DNA of 64,000 nucleotides from Yimella sp. cx-51 (GCF_017654605.1 NZ_CP072113.1:186001-250000); one strand, 5' to 3'. Positions 39,264-48,086 are shown, counted from the stretch's first letter. The notes: generated by a model from the sequence alone, not told the origin. Numbers and translations: made by a program.

Positions 39264-41083
39264 GCGCGCAGGCCCGTGGCCCGATGCGCCGCCAGCACGG
39301 CCCCGGCATGGGCATCGGTGCGGCGGAGAAGACGATGGACTTCAAGGGCTCTGGACGCCGGTTGCTCGGCCGGCTACGACCCTTCCGGGCCGCACTGGTG
39401 CTCGTCCTCGCGCTCACGGTGGTGTCGGTCGCACTGTCGGTCGTTGCGCCGCGCGTCCTGGGCGGGGCCGTCGACAAGATCTTCGACGGCGTACTCGCGC
39501 AGCGGCCGATCGACTTCGACGGGGTCGGTCGCATCCTGCTCATCGTCATCGCGCTCTACGCCGGTTCGGCGCTGGCCCAGCTCGTGCAGGGTTTCATCCT
39601 GGCCCGCATCGTGCAGCGCACCGTGCAGCGGCTGCGCGACGAGGTGGAGCAGAAGATCAACCGGTTGCCGCTGGCCTATCTCGACGGTCAGCCGCGCGGT
39701 GAACTGCTCTCGCGGGTGACGAATGACATCGACAACGTCGGCCAGTCGATGCAACAGACCATCAGCCAACTGCTGGTCAACGGGCTCACCGTCATCGGCG
39801 TGCTGGTGATGATGCTGTCGATCTCCTGGTGGCTGACGCTGGTGGCACTGCTCGCCATCCCCGTCGTGCTCGCGGTGACCGGTCGGGTGATGAAACGCTC
39901 GCAGGGGCTCTTCGTCGACCAATGGAAGCGCACCGGCGAACTCAACGCACAGATCGAGGAGACCTACTCGGCGCACGAGCTGGTGAAGGTGTTCGGTCGG
40001 GGTCCGCAGACCCAGGCGAGGTTCGCCGAGGCCAACGACGAGCTGACCCAGGTGAGCTGGAAAGCGCAGTTCATCAGTGGGCTGGTGATGCCGATCATGA
40101 TGTTCGTCGGCAACCTGCAGTACGTCATCGTGTGCGTCATCGGCGGCGTCCAGGTGGCGAACGGTGGTATGTCGCTCGGCCAGGTGACGGCCTTCGTGCA
40201 GTACTCCCGGCAGTTCACTCAACCGCTCACGCAGTTGGCCTCGATGGTCAACCTCTTGCAGTCGGGTGTGGCCAGCGCCGAGCGGGTCTTCGAGGTGCTC
40301 GACGCACCCACGGAGTCGCCCGACGGCGAAGGCGCCCTGTCCACTGGTCCGGGCGCCGTGACCTTCCAGGACGTCAGCTTCTCCTACGGTGACGAGCCGC
40401 TCATCGAACACCTCGACCTCACGGTGCAGCCGGGCCAGACCGTCGCGATCGTCGGGCCGACCGGGGCGGGCAAGACCACCTTGGTCAACCTGCTGATGCG
40501 TTTCTACGACGTCGACTCGGGCCGGATTTTGTTGGACGGCATGGATATTCGCGAGGTGCCTCGCGCCGAACTTCGCTCCCGGATCGGCATGGTGCTGCAG
40601 GACACCTGGCTCTTCCACGGCACGATCGGCGCCAACATCGCCTACGGCAACCTCGACGCCACGGAGGAGGAGGTCACCGCTGCGGCTCGGGCCACCTATG
40701 TCGACCGCTTCGTACACTCCTTGCCCGACGGCTACGACACCGTGATCGAGGAGGACGGCGGCAGCGTCTCGGTCGGCGAGCGTCAGCTCATCACTATCGC
40801 ACGCGCCTTTGTCGCTGATCCCGCGCTGCTGATCCTCGACGAGGCGACCTCCTCGGTCGACACCCGCACCGAGGTGCTGGTGCAGCAGGCGATGGCTGCG
40901 TTGCGGGCTGGTCGCACCAGCTTCGTGATCGCACACCGGCTCTCGACGATCCGCGACGCCGACCTGATCCTGGTGATGGACGCCGGGCGCATCGTCGAAC
41001 AGAGCAACCACGACGAGCTCTTGGCACGCGGCGGTGTCTATCGCGACCTCTACACCTCGCAGTTCGAGGGCGCGCAGACCTGA
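39260..41083 (+). CDS. ABC exporter half, consensus-site subunit
   Basis: 607 aa. An N-terminal extension of about 35 residues precedes six helices and the nucleotide-binding domain. Walker A GPTGAGKTT, Walker B LLILDEATSSVD with the catalytic Glu and switch His (FVIAHRLSTIRDAD) are intact, while the signature is degenerate (GSVSVGERQL for LSGGQ). It complements the upstream subunit: its Walker motifs plus the partner's canonical signature make the working ATP site. The ATGA overlap supports a heterodimer. Confidence 0.92.
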   Translation: MSAQARGPMRRQHGPGMGIGAAEKTMDFKGSGRRLLGRLRPFRAALVLVLALTVVSVALSVVAPRVLGGAVDKIFDGVLAQRPIDFDGVGRILLIVIALYAGSALAQLVQGFILARIVQRTVQRLRDEVEQKINRLPLAYLDGQPRGELLSRVTNDIDNVGQSMQQTISQLLVNGLTVIGVLVMMLSISWWLTLVALLAIPVVLAVTGRVMKRSQGLFVDQWKRTGELNAQIEETYSAHELVKVFGRGPQTQARFAEANDELTQVSWKAQFISGLVMPIMMFVGNLQYVIVCVIGGVQVANGGMSLGQVTAFVQYSRQFTQPLTQLASMVNLLQSGVASAERVFEVLDAPTESPDGEGALSTGPGAVTFQDVSFSYGDEPLIEHLDLTVQPGQTVAIVGPTGAGKTTLVNLLMRFYDVDSGRILLDGMDIREVPRAELRSRIGMVLQDTWLFHGTIGANIAYGNLDATEEEVTAAARATYVDRFVHSLPDGYDTVIEEDGGSVSVGERQLITIARAFVADPALLILDEATSSVDTRTEVLVQQAMAALRAGRTSFVIAHRLSTIRDADLILVMDAGRIVEQSNHDELLARGGVYRDLYTSQFEGAQT

Positions 41084-41108
41084 TTCGGGTGCCTTCCGGC
41101 CGCCCGAA
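41084..41108 (+). terminator. Weak hairpin after the ABC exporter genes
   Basis: TTCGGG (41084-41089) pairs with CCCGAA (41103-41108) directly after the stop. Short stem, no U-tract; a possible terminator only. Confidence 0.35.
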
Positions 41109-41229
41109 GTTACCGCCGGGTTGAAAATAAACGCCTGCAGGTCTGCCATTGTTCCCGTTTGACGGCTAGCTTGGATGAGGATCCGGGCGGGGACCCGGGT
41201 CGTTCATTCGCAGCAGTTGGGGATTTGTG

Positions 41230-41904
41230 ATGCGGAAAGTTACTCGTTTGGCCTCCGTCGGCGCATTGTCGGCGGGCCTTGTCGGTGTCGGCATGGGGGC
41301 TGCCAGCGCAGCGACTGTCGTCGGCACGCCGTTGGTGTCGGCCACTCAGGTGGTGAGCAAGGACTGCCAGAAGACCACGGCCAAGGTGACCGCCAGCGTT
41401 CGCGGTGTGACGAACGACAAGGGCGGCAAGGACCACGTGCAGTACCAGCTCTGGGACGACGGCGTCATGAAGGCGTCGTACGACCTGTGGGTGACTGTCG
41501 GTCAGACCGTCAAGCCGACCGTGGTGATGGAGTTCTCCGGCCTCTACGCCACCGGACGGACGGGCGTCGGCATCTACCTGGTCGACACGGAGAACAAGAG
41601 GACGCTCGTGTCGAAGGACCCGTTCGTGCCGAGCGACACCACCGGCAGCTGCACGCCCACGGCTCCTCCGACCGCCACCGTCGAGCCAACGAGCACTCCG
41701 ACCACGAGCACGACCACCAAGCCGACGACCACGTCGACCACGACGCCGACGACGAAGCCCACCGGCACCGTCACCGGCCCGCCGGTCGTCACTGACGGTG
41801 GTCAGCCGCCGTCGAACGACAACGGCCGTCTGCTGCTCGGCGGCGGGGCAGCGCTGTCGCTGTTCGCTGGTCTGGCCTTCGTGCTGGGGCGTCGCCTCAC
41901 CTGA
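41230..41904 (+). CDS. Secreted Thr-rich surface protein with C-terminal membrane anchor
   Basis: 224 aa. Signal peptide ends near ASAA (about residue 28). A beta-type globular domain (about 29-140) follows with one possible Cys pair (KDCQK, GSCTP). Then a mucin-like stalk of Thr/Pro/Ser (about 141-190), probably O-glycosylated, a hydrophobic helix (LLLGGGAALSLFAGLAFVLG) and RRLT. This is a sortase-substrate layout, but no LPXTG is present before the helix (PPSNDNGRL instead). ATG 41230 is preferred to the adjacent GTG 41227. A TAGCTT -10 lies at 41167-41172. Function unknown. Confidence 0.78.
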   Translation: MRKVTRLASVGALSAGLVGVGMGAASAATVVGTPLVSATQVVSKDCQKTTAKVTASVRGVTNDKGGKDHVQYQLWDDGVMKASYDLWVTVGQTVKPTVVMEFSGLYATGRTGVGIYLVDTENKRTLVSKDPFVPSDTTGSCTPTAPPTATVEPTSTPTTSTTTKPTTTSTTTPTTKPTGTVTGPPVVTDGGQPPSNDNGRLLLGGGAALSLFAGLAFVLGRRLT

Positions 41905-41922
41905 GACTGACTGACTTGATCG

Positions 41923-41965
41923 ACCGACGGGTCGGTGTCGCCGAGTGCGACGCCGGCCCGTCGGT
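41923..41965. terminator. Bidirectional hairpin
   Basis: 18-base arms 41923-41940 and 41948-41965 pair with two mismatches or wobbles, between the surface-protein gene and the convergent hydrolase gene. Confidence 0.65.
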
Positions 41966-41997
41966 GATTTCCCGAGCAGGCGTCGCCCGTGCAGCCG

Positions 41998-43476
41998 TCA
42001 TCGGTTCGGCACCTTGGCGACCACATCGGGCGGCTTGCGCTGCAGGTGGTAGTCGTCCACCGTGCCGGTGTCGCCACCGAAGAACGCGCTGTCGTAGAAG
42101 GCGCGGACGTCGGGGTCGGTGCTGTGGGCGGGAGCCCAAATGCGGGCCGATTCGGCGTAGCGATCGGCGCCGTGCACCGCGATCGGGTCGGTCTTGTCTT
42201 CCGGCCTGGCCACCGGGTCGCCGGTGATGCCATACCGATGGCGGACGTCCGGCGGCTTCTGGTGGTCGAGGCGCGGCACCGGGTCGGCCTTGTGAGCGAG
42301 GTCGAGGGTCTGCACCGACGCCGGCACGCGGATGTGGGAGACCGGTGAACCGGCGGTCGCGACATGGGTGACGCGGAAGGTCGTGCGGAAACGGCGATCC
42401 TGCGCCAACCGGGTGGCCACGATGCCGCCCTGGCTGTGACCGGCCAGCATCACCGGCTCGCTGCCCGGCTTCACCCCCGCCTTGGCCATCGAGGTTTGGA
42501 GCGCCTTCTCGATCGCCGGGTAGAGCGTGCTGGGCAGCCCTGCGACGGCAGCGAGGTTGGCAGCGGCATCACTGGGATTGGAGGGCTGCGTAGCCGACCA
42601 ATCCTGGGTGCCGGGCACCTCCACGATCCACGCACCCTCACCGGACGCCGACGTCACATGGCGCACCCGGATGCGGGAGGCGGTGTTGCCGGCGCTCGCC
42701 TTCTCGCTCTCGATACTGCCCACGCTGTCGAAGACGTCCCCGACATCGCGCGGTGGACGTTGGGAGTGAGGGATCGGCGGCGCCGTGCGCACCGTCAGCG
42801 GGTGGTCGTCTCGCAGGAGGCGCAGTACGCGAGCCGTGGCGGTCGTCCCTGCTGCCCTTCTCTCCAGCGTGCCCGGTGCCATGACCTCGGCGAGAGAGTC
42901 ACCCGCGAGCAGGCGGACGGTGATGAGCGCGTCCTCGGTGAGGCCGGGTGAGGCGATGAGGCGATGCTTGAGGTGTGCCACGAAGGCTTGATCGGGCGAC
43001 TTGTCGCGGATGCGCTCAGGCATAGCGGCATCGCGTGCCCAGTCGTACTGCGACGGCAACGGCACTGTCGCGGCAGCAGACCAAGCGGCGGCGGAGCACA
43101 GGGCAGCCGTCATCCGGGGGAGTGCAATGGCCACCTGCACTGATCGCATCAGTGCATCGGCGGTGGCGTCGGCGCCTGCGTAGGCCGATGCGCTGAAGCG
43201 CAGTGACCGCGCGATCACCTCCAGGTCGAGACCGGTCGCCGCCAGGCCCTGCAGCCCGTGAACGAGACGGAATTCGTCGGCGGCGATATCGGCAGCGCGC
43301 AAGGGAGCCAGCGGTACCGCCGTGGCCGGTAGGCGCAGCAGGGCTGTGATCAGCCTTCCTCCAGCGCCGCGGACGTCGTTGCCGGCGCGGTCGAGCACAC
43401 CGGCGGTCGAGTGCATGTCGGCCAGATCGGCGACCGTGGAATGTGAGCCGCCGGTGCGCTCCGGCTCGCCGCTCAC
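41998..43476 (-). CDS. Large alpha/beta-hydrolase protein paired with a WXG100-like protein
   Basis: 492 aa. The first 180 residues are Ala-rich and helical, without a signal peptide. The C-terminal half is a lipase-like hydrolase: GAWIVEVPGTQDWS at the oxyanion region, nucleophile VMLAGHSQGGIVATRLAQD, a candidate Asp in LAHKADPVPRLDH. PGAP1-type/DUF-type lipases look closest. The GTG start overlaps the stop of the small WXG100-like gene by 4 bases. Such couples suggest export by a type VII-like system or an enzyme/partner complex, but no EccC or other ESX gene is in view. Function inferred only. Confidence 0.7.
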   Translation of the reverse strand: MSGEPERTGGSHSTVADLADMHSTAGVLDRAGNDVRGAGGRLITALLRLPATAVPLAPLRAADIAADEFRLVHGLQGLAATGLDLEVIARSLRFSASAYAGADATADALMRSVQVAIALPRMTAALCSAAAWSAAATVPLPSQYDWARDAAMPERIRDKSPDQAFVAHLKHRLIASPGLTEDALITVRLLAGDSLAEVMAPGTLERRAAGTTATARVLRLLRDDHPLTVRTAPPIPHSQRPPRDVGDVFDSVGSIESEKASAGNTASRIRVRHVTSASGEGAWIVEVPGTQDWSATQPSNPSDAAANLAAVAGLPSTLYPAIEKALQTSMAKAGVKPGSEPVMLAGHSQGGIVATRLAQDRRFRTTFRVTHVATAGSPVSHIRVPASVQTLDLAHKADPVPRLDHQKPPDVRHRYGITGDPVARPEDKTDPIAVHGADRYAESARIWAPAHSTDPDVRAFYDSAFFGGDTGTVDDYHLQRKPPDVVAKVPNR

Positions 43477-43769
43477 ACCAGTTCCCGCATCGTTTCGACG
43501 GTGCCCGTGATGGCCTTACCGAGCACCGAGGTGCGCCGCTCGACCGCGCGGGCGTATGCCTCGAGCGAGGCGGCCAGTGAGTCGACGTCGCGGGCGAGGG
43601 CATTGATGCGGGCCGCGTTGGTGCTGAGTCGTTTTCGGTACTGAGCGGCGCCGACGCTCTGCCAGGCCACGCCGTGCGCCCCGCCGACCGTGCGGGTGGT
43701 GCTGCGCAGATCGGCCGCGATGCCGCGCACCCGGCGGGCCACGTCCCTGATCTCGGAGGCATCACTCAT
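43473..43769 (-). CDS. WXG100-like small helical protein
   Basis: 98 aa, all-helical with a central turn WQSVGAAQYRKRLS where a Trp sits in place of the W-x-G turn (WQS), flanked by two long helices (about 3-28 and 45-80). Size and layout match the EsxA/WXG100 superfamily. No signal peptide. A TAGCTT -10 ends 7 bases before the ATG, so the pair has its own leaderless promoter. Likely partner or chaperone of the downstream hydrolase. Confidence 0.65.
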   Translation of the reverse strand: MSDASEIRDVARRVRGIAADLRSTTRTVGGAHGVAWQSVGAAQYRKRLSTNAARINALARDVDSLAASLEAYARAVERRTSVLGKAITGTVETMRELV

Positions 43770-43861
43770 GGCAAGGAAGCTACGGAGTCGGCCGGTCGTC
43801 CTGAAGGGTCACCGAAAGCCCTGTGCACAACCGTGCTCGACGTCGCACCTGTGGATGAACA

Positions 43862-43891
43862 AGGAGGGCCACCGAAACCGGTGGCCCTCCT
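43862..43891 (-). terminator. Terminator of the Fe-S oxidoreductase gene
   Basis: Perfect stem AGGAGGGCCACCG (43862-43874) / CGGTGGCCCTCCT (43879-43891) with an AAAC loop, starting 13 bases beyond the minus-strand stop; TTGTTC follows on that strand. Confidence 0.8.
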
Positions 43892-43903
43892 GATGCGCTC
43901 GGT

Positions 43904-46132
43904 TCAGTCTGCCGTCTTCACTGCAGCCAGCAGCATGTTGGCCACATCGACCACCTCGACGTCCTCGCGGGCGTTGCCGTTGGACTGCTCGGCGGTCAGG
44001 CCGTCGGTGAGCATGACGCGGCAGAACGGGCAGCCGATGGCGATGCGGTCGGCGCCTGTCGCGACGGCCTCCTGGGTGCGGTTCAGGTTGATGCGCGAAC
44101 CCAGCTTCTCCTCCATCCACATGCGGGCACCACCGGCGCCGCAGCAGAAGGAGGTCATGCCGCTGCGTTCCATCTCCTTGTACTCCACTCCCGGCAGCGA
44201 ACCGATGAGTTCGCGCGGCGGGGCGTACACGTTGTTGTGACGGCCCAGGTAGCACGGGTCGTGGTAGGTCACCGAGCGACCGGTGGATGCAGCGCCCGAG
44301 GACGTCGGCGTCTCGCCCGGGCGGGTCACCGGGGTCAGCAGCTTGTCGCGCACCAGGCGGTTGAGCAGCTGGGTGTGGTGCACCACCTCGTAGTTGCCGC
44401 CGACCTGCGGGTACTCGTTCTTGATGGTGTTGAAGCAGTGCGCGCAGGTGACCACGATCTTGGAGGCACCTGCCTCGTTGAGGGTCTCGACGTTCTGCTG
44501 GGCCAAGGCCTGGAAAAGCATCTCGTTGCCGGCCCGGCGAGCCGAGTCGCCGGTGCAGGTCTCGCCATCGCCGAGCACGGCGAAGTTGACCCCGGCGAGG
44601 TCGAGCAGTTCGGCCACCGCGCGGGTGGTCTTCTTCGCGCGGTCTTCGTAGGCGCCGGCGCAACCGACCCAGAACAGGTAGTCGACCTCGGCCAGCGACT
44701 CGACGTCCTGCCCGTAGACCTTGACCTCGAAGGGGAGATCCTTGGCCCAGTCGAGGCGGGCGCGCGGAGCCATGCCCCACGGGTTGCCCTTGTTCTCCAT
44801 GTTCTTGAAGAGTCCGCCGAGCTCACTGGGGAAGGCCGACTCGATGAGCGTCTGGTAGCGGCGCATGTCGACGATGTGGTCGACGTGCTCGATGTCGACC
44901 GGGCACTGCTCGACGCACGCACCACAGGTGGTGCAACTCCACAGCACATCCTCGTCGATGACGGCGTCCGGACCATGCGGGTTGTACGCGGTGAGCGGGT
45001 GGTCGAGGTCGTAGCCGGTCTGGCCGATCAGCGGAACAGACTCGCCAGACTCAGCCGTCGCGGCCTCGGCCGCCTTCATGAACGGTGCGTTGGCGTGCGC
45101 GTTGTCACGCAGCGTCATCATGAGCAGCTTGGGCGACAGCGGCTTCTCGGTGTTCCAGGCCGGGCACTGGCTCTGGCAGCGTCCGCACTCGGTGCAGGTG
45201 GAGAAGTCGAGCAGACCCTTCCAGGTGAAGTCGTCGACCTTGCCGACGCCGAGCACCTCATCGCCTTCGAGCTCTTCCATCGACTCAGGGGTGAGCGGCT
45301 TGCCGTTCACGATCATCGGCTCCAGCGCGCCCAGGGCCGTACGACCGTCGGCGTTGCGCTTGAAGAAGATGTTGAAGAAGGCCAGGAAGCGGTGCCACGC
45401 GACACCCATGGTGATGTTGAGCGAGATCGTGATCATCCACGCCATCGAGATGATGATCTTCAGCGCGGCGATGACGACGATGAACTGCTTGAGCCCCGCG
45501 TTGTCCATGTTGGCCCACCAGTTGCCCATCCAGGCGGTGAGCGGGAAGTGCAGCAGGCTGGCGTGGTCGTTGCCGGTCACCTTCATCTGCGCGTACTCCA
45601 GCGCGCGCAGCGTCAGGATGCACATCGTGACGCCGAGGATCGTGAGCTCGACGTAGTAGGCCTGCCAGAAGGTGGAGCCGAAGAAGCGCGACTTGCGACC
45701 GTCCGGACCGGCGGATCGTCCGGGGTGCAGCTTGCGACGGTTCCAGATCAGGTAGCTGATGCCGAACAGGCCGGTCCAGGCCAGCAGTTCGGTGAGCCAC
45801 TCGTAGGGGAAGAAGTGGCCGATGAGCGGCAACGCAAAGGTCGGGTCGAACAGCTGCCCGTAGGCGTTGACCAGCGTCAGGAAGAGGACGCCGAAGCTCA
45901 CCATCGTGAACCAGTGCGCGATCGCGACCACCGGCAACCGCGACATCCGGGTGTGGCCGAGCACCTCGCGCAGTAGCGTCATCGTGCGCGCGCCCTTGTT
46001 GTCGCCGCGGTCGGCGGACTGGCCGACCTTGAAGGTGGCGATCAGTTGGCGGCTGGCGCGGACCAATAGTGCGACGCCGACGATGCTGATGGCGAGGGCC
46101 AGGAAGGCGGCGATGATCTGCAGCGCTGTCAT
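43904..46132 (-). CDS. Membrane-bound Fe-S oxidoreductase (EtfD-like, CCG domains)
   Basis: 742 aa. Six or so transmembrane helices (about 1-270) of the NarI/HdrE-like type with conserved His are followed by two 4Fe-4S clusters (CTECGRCQSQCP and CTTCGACVEQCP) and two CCG cysteine-rich domains (YLFWVGCAGAYEDRAK; SVTYHDPCYLGRHN ... FCCGAGGARMW). This matches the mycobacterial Rv0338c/EtfD type, which links electron-transfer flavoprotein from beta-oxidation to the quinone pool. The start ATG 46132 has a TAGGAT -10 ending 7 bases upstream. A TTAC-N6-GTAA palindrome just above the -10 is shared with the acyl-CoA dehydrogenase gene. No etfAB in the window. Confidence 0.85.
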   Translation of the reverse strand: MTALQIIAAFLALAISIVGVALLVRASRQLIATFKVGQSADRGDNKGARTMTLLREVLGHTRMSRLPVVAIAHWFTMVSFGVLFLTLVNAYGQLFDPTFALPLIGHFFPYEWLTELLAWTGLFGISYLIWNRRKLHPGRSAGPDGRKSRFFGSTFWQAYYVELTILGVTMCILTLRALEYAQMKVTGNDHASLLHFPLTAWMGNWWANMDNAGLKQFIVVIAALKIIISMAWMITISLNITMGVAWHRFLAFFNIFFKRNADGRTALGALEPMIVNGKPLTPESMEELEGDEVLGVGKVDDFTWKGLLDFSTCTECGRCQSQCPAWNTEKPLSPKLLMMTLRDNAHANAPFMKAAEAATAESGESVPLIGQTGYDLDHPLTAYNPHGPDAVIDEDVLWSCTTCGACVEQCPVDIEHVDHIVDMRRYQTLIESAFPSELGGLFKNMENKGNPWGMAPRARLDWAKDLPFEVKVYGQDVESLAEVDYLFWVGCAGAYEDRAKKTTRAVAELLDLAGVNFAVLGDGETCTGDSARRAGNEMLFQALAQQNVETLNEAGASKIVVTCAHCFNTIKNEYPQVGGNYEVVHHTQLLNRLVRDKLLTPVTRPGETPTSSGAASTGRSVTYHDPCYLGRHNNVYAPPRELIGSLPGVEYKEMERSGMTSFCCGAGGARMWMEEKLGSRINLNRTQEAVATGADRIAIGCPFCRVMLTDGLTAEQSNGNAREDVEVVDVANMLLAAVKTAD

Positions 46133-46152
46133 GGGCGCAATCCTAACGACGG

Positions 46153-46166
46153 TTACTGCTGAGTAA
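46153..46166. promoter_or_regulatory. TTAC-N6-GTAA palindrome in the EtfD-like gene promoter
   Basis: TTACTGCTGAGTAA lies between the -10 (TAGGAT, 46140-46145) and the expected -35 of the minus-strand oxidoreductase gene, the usual place for a repressor. Compare 19726-19739. Confidence 0.55.
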
Positions 46167-46182
46167 TCAGTGGCTGACAAGG

Positions 46183-46220
46183 TGGAAGATTGACCCTGCC
46201 CTGACAGGGTTAATCTTCCA
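46183..46220. promoter_or_regulatory. 38-bp palindrome between divergent genes
   Basis: TGGAAGATTGACCCTG (46183-46198) pairs with CAGGGTTAATCTTCCA (46205-46220) with one mismatch over 16 bp, loop of 6. It lies in the shared upstream region of the oxidoreductase and cysK genes. Could be an operator or an RNA hairpin. Confidence 0.5.
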
Positions 46221-46344
46221 TGTTGTTGATCAGGACGTGCGTCGGACGCCGTCTCGTTTGCGACACGGGTGCCGGCCCGTCGTCGCGGCTCATTCCTCGG
46301 CGTCTCGGAAAGTGTCACGAAGTGGCGACTGGAGGACGCCGGTG

Positions 46345-46391
46345 TATAACCTGACGTTGGAATGGGCATAACAAGCTATGCGTTATCGCCC
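46345..46391 (+). promoter_or_regulatory. cysK promoter and leader hairpin
   Basis: A TATAAC -10 at 46345-46350 puts the transcript start near 46357. Right behind it GGGCATAAC (46364-46372) can pair with GTTATCGCCC (46382-46391), with one bulge. About 70 bases of leader separate the start site from the cysK ATG. The -35 is weak, so an activator or leader control is possible. Confidence 0.45.
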
Positions 46392-46424
46392 GTAAGCATC
46401 CGAACACACGAAGGCGAACCGCGC

Positions 46425-47354
46425 ATGCCCATCCTGAACGACGTCACCGAGGCCATCGGCAACACACCGCTGGTCAAGATCAACCGCATCATCGACGCCC
46501 CCGACGTGACCGTCGCCGCGAAGCTGGAGTTCAGCAATCCCGCCGCCTCGGTCAAGGACCGCATCGGCGCCGCGATCATCAAGGCGGCTGAGGAGTCGGG
46601 CGAACTCAAGCCGGGCGGGACGATCGTCGAAGCGACGTCCGGCAACACCGGGATCGCGCTGGCCATGGTCGGCGCGGCCAAGGGCTACAAGGTCGTCCTC
46701 GCCATGCCGGAGACGATGTCGACCGAGCGCAAGAGCCTGCTGAAGGCGTTCGGCGCTGAGCTCATCCTGACCCCCGGCTCCGAGGGCATGAAGGGCGCCG
46801 TCAACAAGGCCAACGAGATCGTCGCCGAGCGCGGTGGGGTGCTGGCCCGCCAGTTCGCCAACGAGGCCAACGCGAGGGTGCACCGCGAGACCACCGCTGA
46901 GGAGATCTGGCGTGACACCGACGGCGGCGTCGACATCCTCATCTCCGGCATCGGCACGGGCGGCACGATCACCGGTGTCGGCCAGGTGCTCAAGGAGCGC
47001 AAGCCGGACGTCCAGATCATCGCGGTGGAGCCCGAGGAGTCGCCGATCCTGAACGGCGGTCAGCCCGGCCCGCACAAGATCCAGGGCATCGGTGCCAACT
47101 TCGTCCCCGAGATCCTCGACACCGAGGTGTACGACGAAGTCATCGACATCAACGCCGGTTCCGCCGTGGAGTGGGCGCGCAAGGCAGCCACGCAGGAGGG
47201 CCTGTTGGTCGGCATCTCCTCCGGTGCGGCGCTCGCCGCGGCAGCCCAGGTGGCCGCGCGTCCGGAGAACAAGGGCAAGACGATCGTCGTCATCATCCCC
47301 AGCTTCGGTGAGCGTTACCTGTCGACCATCCTGTTCGAGGGCATCCTCGACTGA
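46425..47354 (+). CDS. cysK: Cysteine synthase A (O-acetylserine sulfhydrylase)
   Basis: 309 aa PLP enzyme, makes cysteine from O-acetylserine and sulphide. PLP Lys in [14 protein letters not shown], substrate loop [14 protein letters not shown], phosphate-binding loop [14 protein letters not shown], and late [12 protein letters not shown] motif are all present. ATG 46425 follows GAAGGCGA; the open frame extends upstream to 46362 but the conserved N-terminus begins at [17 protein letters not shown]. Serine acetyltransferase follows 77 bases later, and the two proteins usually form the cysteine synthase complex. Confidence 0.96.
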   Translation: MPILNDVTEAIGNTPLVKINRIIDAPDVTVAAKLEFSNPAASVKDRIGAAIIKAAEESGELKPGGTIVEATSGNTGIALAMVGAAKGYKVVLAMPETMSTERKSLLKAFGAELILTPGSEGMKGAVNKANEIVAERGGVLARQFANEANARVHRETTAEEIWRDTDGGVDILISGIGTGGTITGVGQVLKERKPDVQIIAVEPEESPILNGGQPGPHKIQGIGANFVPEILDTEVYDEVIDINAGSAVEWARKAATQEGLLVGISSGAALAAAAQVAARPENKGKTIVVIIPSFGERYLSTILFEGILD

Positions 47355-47431
47355 TCATCCGCCGCGGCGCTCGGAATCGCCCGGGCGCCACGGCGGTTGT
47401 CATTCCCGTGGCTGAAGAAGGAAGTAGCGCG

Positions 47432-48052
47432 ATGGCAGTTCTGACCGACGGTGGCGTGAACCGTCGCAGTTTCTCGCTGCGCTCGGCGCTCGACCAGGCC
47501 CGGGACGACGTCGACTCCGCGATCGCGCGTGACCCGGCCGTCGACTCGCGCCTGGAGATGGTGCTGGCCTCGCCTGGTCTGCACGCGATCTGGACCCACC
47601 GCGTCTCCCATTCCATGTGGCGCAGAGGTGGACGCTGGAAGCTGCCCGCGCGCATGCTCTCGCAGGTCTCGCGTGCCGTGACCGGAGTAGAGATCCACCC
47701 CGGCGCCCAGATCGGCAAGCGCTTCTTCATCGACCACGGCATGGGCGTCGTGATCGGCGAAACGGCCGAGATCGGTGATGACGTGATGATGTACAACGGC
47801 GTCAACCTCGGCGGACGGACACTGGCAAAGGTGAAGCGCCACCCCACCCTCGGCGACGGCGTCACTGTCGGGGCAGGTGCGCGCATCCTGGGCCCGGTGA
47901 CCGTTGGAGCGGGCTCAGCCGTCGGCGCCAACGCAGTGGTGGTCAAGGACGTTCCGGCCCAATCGACTGCGGTTGGTGTGCCAGCCGTGGTGCGACCCAC
48001 GCGTCCGGCGGTGGAGCGGGACGACTACGTCGATCCGGCCATCTACATCTGA
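47432..48052 (+). CDS. cysE: Serine O-acetyltransferase
   Basis: 206 aa. N-terminal helices (SALDQARDDVDSAIARDPA) followed by the left-handed beta-helix with hexapeptide repeats (EIHPGAQIGKRFFIDHGMGVVIGETAEIGDDVMMYNGV in parts). Catalytic Asp and His lie in IDHGMGVV. The C-terminus DYVDPAIYI ends in Ile, the residue that inserts into the CysK active site. ATG 47432 is chosen because AAGGAAG lies just upstream; GTG 47408 is possible. First committed step of cysteine synthesis. Confidence 0.95.
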   Translation: MAVLTDGGVNRRSFSLRSALDQARDDVDSAIARDPAVDSRLEMVLASPGLHAIWTHRVSHSMWRRGGRWKLPARMLSQVSRAVTGVEIHPGAQIGKRFFIDHGMGVVIGETAEIGDDVMMYNGVNLGGRTLAKVKRHPTLGDGVTVGAGARILGPVTVGAGSAVGANAVVVKDVPAQSTAVGVPAVVRPTRPAVERDDYVDPAIYI

Positions 48053-48086
48053 TTCAGGGACGGCTCCGAGCCACCCCGACAACGAG

